Positions 61,315 to 64,000 of a stretch of 64,000 bases of DNA are shown one piece after another. The stretch spans positions 558,001 through 622,000 of the forward strand of contig CAWHJN010000005.1 of assembly GCA_963829705.1 (NCBI GenBank). The letters are read 5' to 3'. The notes beneath the pieces were generated by a model. That model ran no database searches. It had not been told where the DNA came from and worked only from the letters and a program-made list of their open reading frames with translations. Within the stretch, counting starts at the first letter, position 1. Each line of letters starts with the position of its first letter. A program made the translations under genes and the position numbers. This stretch comes from CAWHJN01 sp963829705 (GTDB lineage: Bacteria; Bacteroidota; Rhodothermia; Rhodothermales; BA12).

Positions 61315-62175
61315 TCAGCGGGTGAGCAGCGCGCGCGTGTCCTCGATGGCCTCGACGAGGTGGGGCACGTCCTTCGGAAGCACGACGCCCTCGCCTGCCT
61401 TCAACTCGTGCGTTTCGCCGCCGAAGGTGACGCGTGCCCGGCCCTCGGTGACGAGCAGGAAGGCCTGCACCGGAGCAGCATGCTCGGGGAGCCCCTGCCC
61501 CGCCCGGAAGGCGAAGCCGACGACCCGGTAGCCGTCGTTCTGGTAGAGCGTGGCCGTGGCGAAGCGGGCGTCGTCGTAGCCAGGAAGCGCGGCGACTGTT
61601 AGGTCGGAAGGCACAGGAGCGGGCGGCGAGGCGCTGGAAGCACGGCCCGGGTGGTGGGGGCCGCCGCCGGGGGATGCACCTGGCCCGTGCCGGAGCGCCG
61701 CATAGCGCGCGGCCTGCTCGGGCGTGAGGGCGGCGCGCATGGCGACGTGCGCGCGGAGATGGACGAGCCGGAGTTCGGCATTCATCTGCCCGATCTCGCG
61801 GACGCGCGCTTCCAGCGCTTCGTCGTCGATGCTGTCGGCGGCGAAGAGCCTCTCCAGTTCGCGCTCCTCGTCGACGATGGCACGCCCGAGGGCGACGGCC
61901 TGCGAAAGCGTCGCGGCCATTAACGCCCGCGCGAGATCCGTCTGGGTGGGCGAGAGGGCGAGGGTATCGGCGAGGTCAAGGACGTGGCGCGGGCCGGGGA
62001 AGCCCGAGAGTTCGGCCACGCGCGCCTGCCCCATCCCTCCGCCCTGGAGGTAGGCCTCGGCGCGCTCGGGTGGGAGCGACTTGAGCGGCTCGGTAGCACC
62101 TCCCACCTGGGCAAATGCAGGAGCCGCGACGAGCGGGACGATGGACGCGGCGAGGAGGAGTAGGAGGGGCCGCAT
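61315..62175 (-). CDS. Fusion of Spy/CpxP-like periplasmic sensor and cupin domain
   Basis: A 286-residue secreted protein (signal peptide about 1-22). The region about 60-165 is all-helical with LTxxQ-type motifs (LALSPTQTDLARALMA, AALTPEQAARYAAL), as in Spy/CpxP heavy-metal or misfolding sensors. A His/Gly/Pro-rich linker (HGPGASPGGGPHHPGRASS, about 165-185) leads to a C-terminal cupin (about 195-286) with FRAGQGLPEHAAPVQAFLLV and VLPKDVPHLVEA, whose His residues could bind metal. The combination is unusual and suggests metal or redox sensing in the periplasm. Confidence 0.8.
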   Translation of the reverse strand: MRPLLLLLAASIVPLVAAPAFAQVGGATEPLKSLPPERAEAYLQGGGMGQARVAELSGFPGPRHVLDLADTLALSPTQTDLARALMAATLSQAVALGRAIVDEERELERLFAADSIDDEALEARVREIGQMNAELRLVHLRAHVAMRAALTPEQAARYAALRHGPGASPGGGPHHPGRASSASPPAPVPSDLTVAALPGYDDARFATATLYQNDGYRVVGFAFRAGQGLPEHAAPVQAFLLVTEGRARVTFGGETHELKAGEGVVLPKDVPHLVEAIEDTRALLTR

Positions 62176-62249
62176 GACTGTGAGGGTCGAAGGGGGCGGA
62201 AAAGGGTGAGCGGTCAGCAGAGGTCGTCACAGGGGCTGTAGTCACCTTC

Positions 62250-62753
62250 CTAGTCGTCTTCGTCGTGCCCCTGTTCGGGTGCGGCGCGCGACACGTCGAC
62301 CGCTGGCGCCAGCGTATCCCCGCGGATCTCGGGGTGGTTGATCTGCCCGCCGAGGTTGGCGACGTAGCCGATCCACACGCCCGCTGCGAGCGCGAGCACG
62401 AGCGCCATCGCCGTTGCCGAGCGCGGCAGCACCTTCTCGCGGAAGACGACGAGCAGCACCAGCGCCACGGCTCCCACGACGCCCGTCGCGATGGCGGCCG
62501 CGAGCGCGGCATCCTCGTGCGCCTCGATGGCGTCGTTCGAGACGCCGACCTGGTCTTCGACGATGTCCTCGGCGTTCTCGCCGGAGAGGTATACGGGCAG
62601 CACGAGCACGCCCGCAAGCACGAGCAGGCCCAGCGCGGCCTTCCCGACGTGTTCGTTTTTGCGTACGAGGGCCCACGCGAGGCCGAGGATGCCGAAGGCG
62701 ATCCCGAAAAGCGGGGCGTGGTTGAGCAGCAGGTGGAGGTGGGCGGCAGTCAT
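62250..62753 (-). CDS. Four-helix membrane protein of unknown function
   Basis: A 167-residue protein with four hydrophobic segments: LNHAPLFGIAFGILGLAWAL, GKAALGLLVLAGVLVLPVYL, AAAIATGVVGAVALVLLVVF, and ATAMALVLALAAGVWIGYVA. The N-terminal MTAAHLHLLLNHAP His cluster and an acidic His-containing loop between helices 2 and 3 are notable. The C-terminus is Asp/Glu-rich (EQGHDEDD) and could bind cation. It is the first gene of the long minus-strand series, closest to the repeat operator at 62854. Confidence 0.7.
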   Translation of the reverse strand: MTAAHLHLLLNHAPLFGIAFGILGLAWALVRKNEHVGKAALGLLVLAGVLVLPVYLSGENAEDIVEDQVGVSNDAIEAHEDAALAAAIATGVVGAVALVLLVVFREKVLPRSATAMALVLALAAGVWIGYVANLGGQINHPEIRGDTLAPAVDVSRAAPEQGHDEDD

Positions 62754-62853
62754 GGCAGCATGGGCTGAGACGGTAGGAGGGAGACGACGCCGGAAGGCAG
62801 GACGGGCGCGAACCCGTCTGCCACCAGCCTACGGCGCGCCTGCCTGCCTTTTC

Positions 62854-62892
62854 TGAGAGCACCGTGAGAGCGCCATGAGAGGAGCGTGAGAA
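62854..62892. promoter_or_regulatory. Four TGAGAR repeats with 11-bp period (candidate operator)
   Basis: TGAGAG at 62854, TGAGAG at 62865, TGAGAG at 62876 and TGAGAA at 62887: four hexamers in the same orientation, starts exactly 11 bp apart. OmpR/PhoB-type regulators bind tandem direct repeats with this 11-bp period, and an OmpR-type regulator gene is 529 bp away. The array lies in the divergent promoter region: 101 bp upstream of the minus-strand membrane-protein gene and 82 bp upstream of the ferritin-like gene. Confidence 0.75.
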
Positions 62893-62973
62893 CCCCTCCG
62901 CCGCCGGAACGGCCCCTGCTACGGCGCGTGGGCAGATCGTCCTTCTTCGCTATTCACGCAGCCCTCTACTTCC

Positions 62974-63405
62974 ATGACTACCGACCAACAGGCCCTCATC
63001 GACGGCCTCAACGATGACCTCGCGCATGAGTATCAGGCCGTCATCATGTACACCTCCTACGCCGCGCTCGTCAGCGGCATCCACCGGCCTATGCTCAAGG
63101 GCTTCTTCGAGACGGAGATCCCCGAGGAACTCACGCACGCGCAGTTTCTCGCCAACAAGATCACGGCCCTCGGCGGGATGCCCGTGACCGCGCCCGCGCC
63201 GCTGACCCTCGAGCGCGAGGCGACGGCGATGCTGCGGCAGGTGCTCGACGCCGAGACGGAGACGATCACGCGCTACGTCGAGCGGCGCAAGCAGGCGGAG
63301 GCCTTCGCCGACTACGGCCTCGCCGCCGAACTCGACACCATCCTCAGCGACGAGACGCGCCACAAGGAAGAGACCGACAAGCTCCTCCGCGACCTCGGAG
63401 CCTGA
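62974..63405 (+). CDS. Ferritin-like di-iron protein (bacterioferritin/DUF2202-type)
   Basis: A 143-residue four-helix protein. Expected metal ligands appear in order: Glu in DLAHEYQAVIMY, ExxH in PEELTHAQFL, Glu in DAETETITRYVERRKQAE, and ExxH in SDETRHKEET. Members store iron or act as rubrerythrin-like peroxidases. The gene shares a promoter region with the minus-strand metal/sulfur genes and precedes the OmpR-type regulator by 15 bp, so it is probably co-transcribed with it. Confidence 0.88.
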   Translation: MTTDQQALIDGLNDDLAHEYQAVIMYTSYAALVSGIHRPMLKGFFETEIPEELTHAQFLANKITALGGMPVTAPAPLTLEREATAMLRQVLDAETETITRYVERRKQAEAFADYGLAAELDTILSDETRHKEETDKLLRDLGA

Positions 63406-63420
63406 GCGCCCGGCCTCACC

Positions 63421-64000
63421 ATGCACCGCATCCTGCTCATCGAAGACGAGCGCCAGGTGGCCTCTTTTGTCCGGCAGGGGCTGGAGGAGGAGGGCTATGC
63501 CGTCGAGTGGGCGGCGACGGGCCGAGCGGGCGAGCGCCGCGCCCTCGCCGAGCCGTTCGACCTCGTGCTCCTCGACCTCCGCCTCCCGGACGTGCATGGC
63601 CTCGCGGTGTGCGAATCCGTGCGCCGCCACGCGCCCACGCTGCCCATCCTCATGCTGACCGCGCTCGACGCCGTCGACGACCGCGTGGCGGGCCTCCGCG
63701 CCGGGGCCGACGACTACCTGCCCAAGCCGTTCGCCTTCGCCGAACTCGTCGCCCGCGTCGAGGCGCTGCTGCGCCGCGCCGCGCTCGAACCCGCCGACCG
63801 CGCCCACACCGACGGCCCGCTCGAGGTGGACGTGGCCACGCGCCGCTGCACCTGCTTCGGCGAAGCGCTCGACCTGTCGGCGACGGAGTTCGACTTGCTC
63901 GCCTACTTCGTCGCTCGCAAGGGGCAGGTGCTCACGCGCGACGAACTCCACCGCGACGTGTGGGGCCACCGCTTCGACCGGGGCACCAACCTCGTGGATG
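63421..64000 (+). CDS. OmpR/PhoB-family response regulator (CzcR/CusR-like), 3' partial
   Basis: At least 193 residues; cut by the window end. Receiver domain: ILLIEDERQVASFV, phospho-acceptor Asp in LVLLDLRLPDVHG, switch Thr in LMLTALDAVDD, Lys in DYLPKPFAFAELVAR. The winged-helix effector domain is present up to ATEFDLLAYFVARKGQVLTR and DVWGHRFDRGTNLVDV; only its end is missing. The sequence resembles heavy-metal regulators CzcR/CusR/CopR. A partner sensor kinase probably lies just beyond the window. Candidate target: the TGAGAR repeats at 62854-62892. Confidence 0.92.
   Translation, partial: MHRILLIEDERQVASFVRQGLEEEGYAVEWAATGRAGERRALAEPFDLVLLDLRLPDVHGLAVCESVRRHAPTLPILMLTALDAVDDRVAGLRAGADDYLPKPFAFAELVARVEALLRRAALEPADRAHTDGPLEVDVATRRCTCFGEALDLSATEFDLLAYFVARKGQVLTRDELHRDVWGHRFDRGTNLVD

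Noticed and set aside
1..64000. CRISPR arrays, tRNA or rRNA genes, insertion sequences, phage genes
   Set aside because: No regular repeat-spacer pattern, no tRNA-like cloverleaf or rRNA-like stretch, and no transposase or integrase sequence was recognised; short structured RNAs cannot be excluded by eye.

Overview
This 64-kb window is GC-rich bacterial chromosome, densely packed with protein genes on both strands. No rRNA, tRNA, CRISPR array, insertion sequence or prophage was recognised. The gene set points to a high-GC Bacteroidota-related lineage, most likely Rhodothermota (Rhodothermales-like). This is inference from content: a SusC/SusD pair, bacillithiol genes (bshC, bshB1), a fused 2-oxoglutarate decarboxylase/succinyltransferase of the mycobacterial KGD type, a UVR-tailed bifunctional nuclease, and many genes without a clear Shine-Dalgarno site. 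No marker gene proves it.

Layout. 1-8 kb: secreted esterase (partial), a catalytic/non-catalytic M16 peptidase pair, a helix-hairpin-helix protein, an NAD-dependent epimerase, and an NlpC/P60 lipoprotein coupled to a winged-helix regulator and a membrane protein. 8-19.6 kb: the KGD-type enzyme, a serine beta-lactamase-fold hydrolase, a TonB protein, a PD-(D/E)XK-like orphan, a glycosyltransferase/M20 amidohydrolase pair, RarA and a stand-alone response regulator. 20-30 kb: two TRAP permease subunits, PBP1A, an active plus a degenerate rhomboid, an EEP phosphatase, IspG, a PaiB-like protein and a lipoprotein.

30.6-34.7 kb is the most accessory-looking stretch. A caspase-family protease faces a convergent three-gene operon: TIR-3TM-beta-sandwich protein, secreted coiled-coil protein, lipoprotein. 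It could be an uncharacterised cell-death or defence module in which a periplasmic signal reaches a TIR effector.

34.9-47.4 kb returns to housekeeping: an APH-aminotransferase fusion, HisC, bifunctional nuclease, BshC, an HD hydrolase, a CPBP protease, a CoA-binding protein, LeuS, a beta-barrel protein and BshB1. 47.5-53.3 kb holds SusD, SusC and MurB. 53.4-64 kb is a stress locus, all on the minus strand up to 62.75 kb: a CzcCBA-type metal efflux pump, DsrE, a DsrC/TusE-like protein, a sulfide:quinone oxidoreductase-like flavoprotein, a Spy/CpxP-cupin fusion and a membrane protein. Divergent from it are a ferritin-like protein and an OmpR-type regulator (cut by the window end). Four TGAGAR repeats with an exact 11-bp period lie in the divergent gap and are a strong candidate operator.

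Three otherwise intact genes (near 7317, 14935 and 41455) each carry one single-base frameshift. These are probably sequence errors, though the one in an A6 tract could be real slippage.
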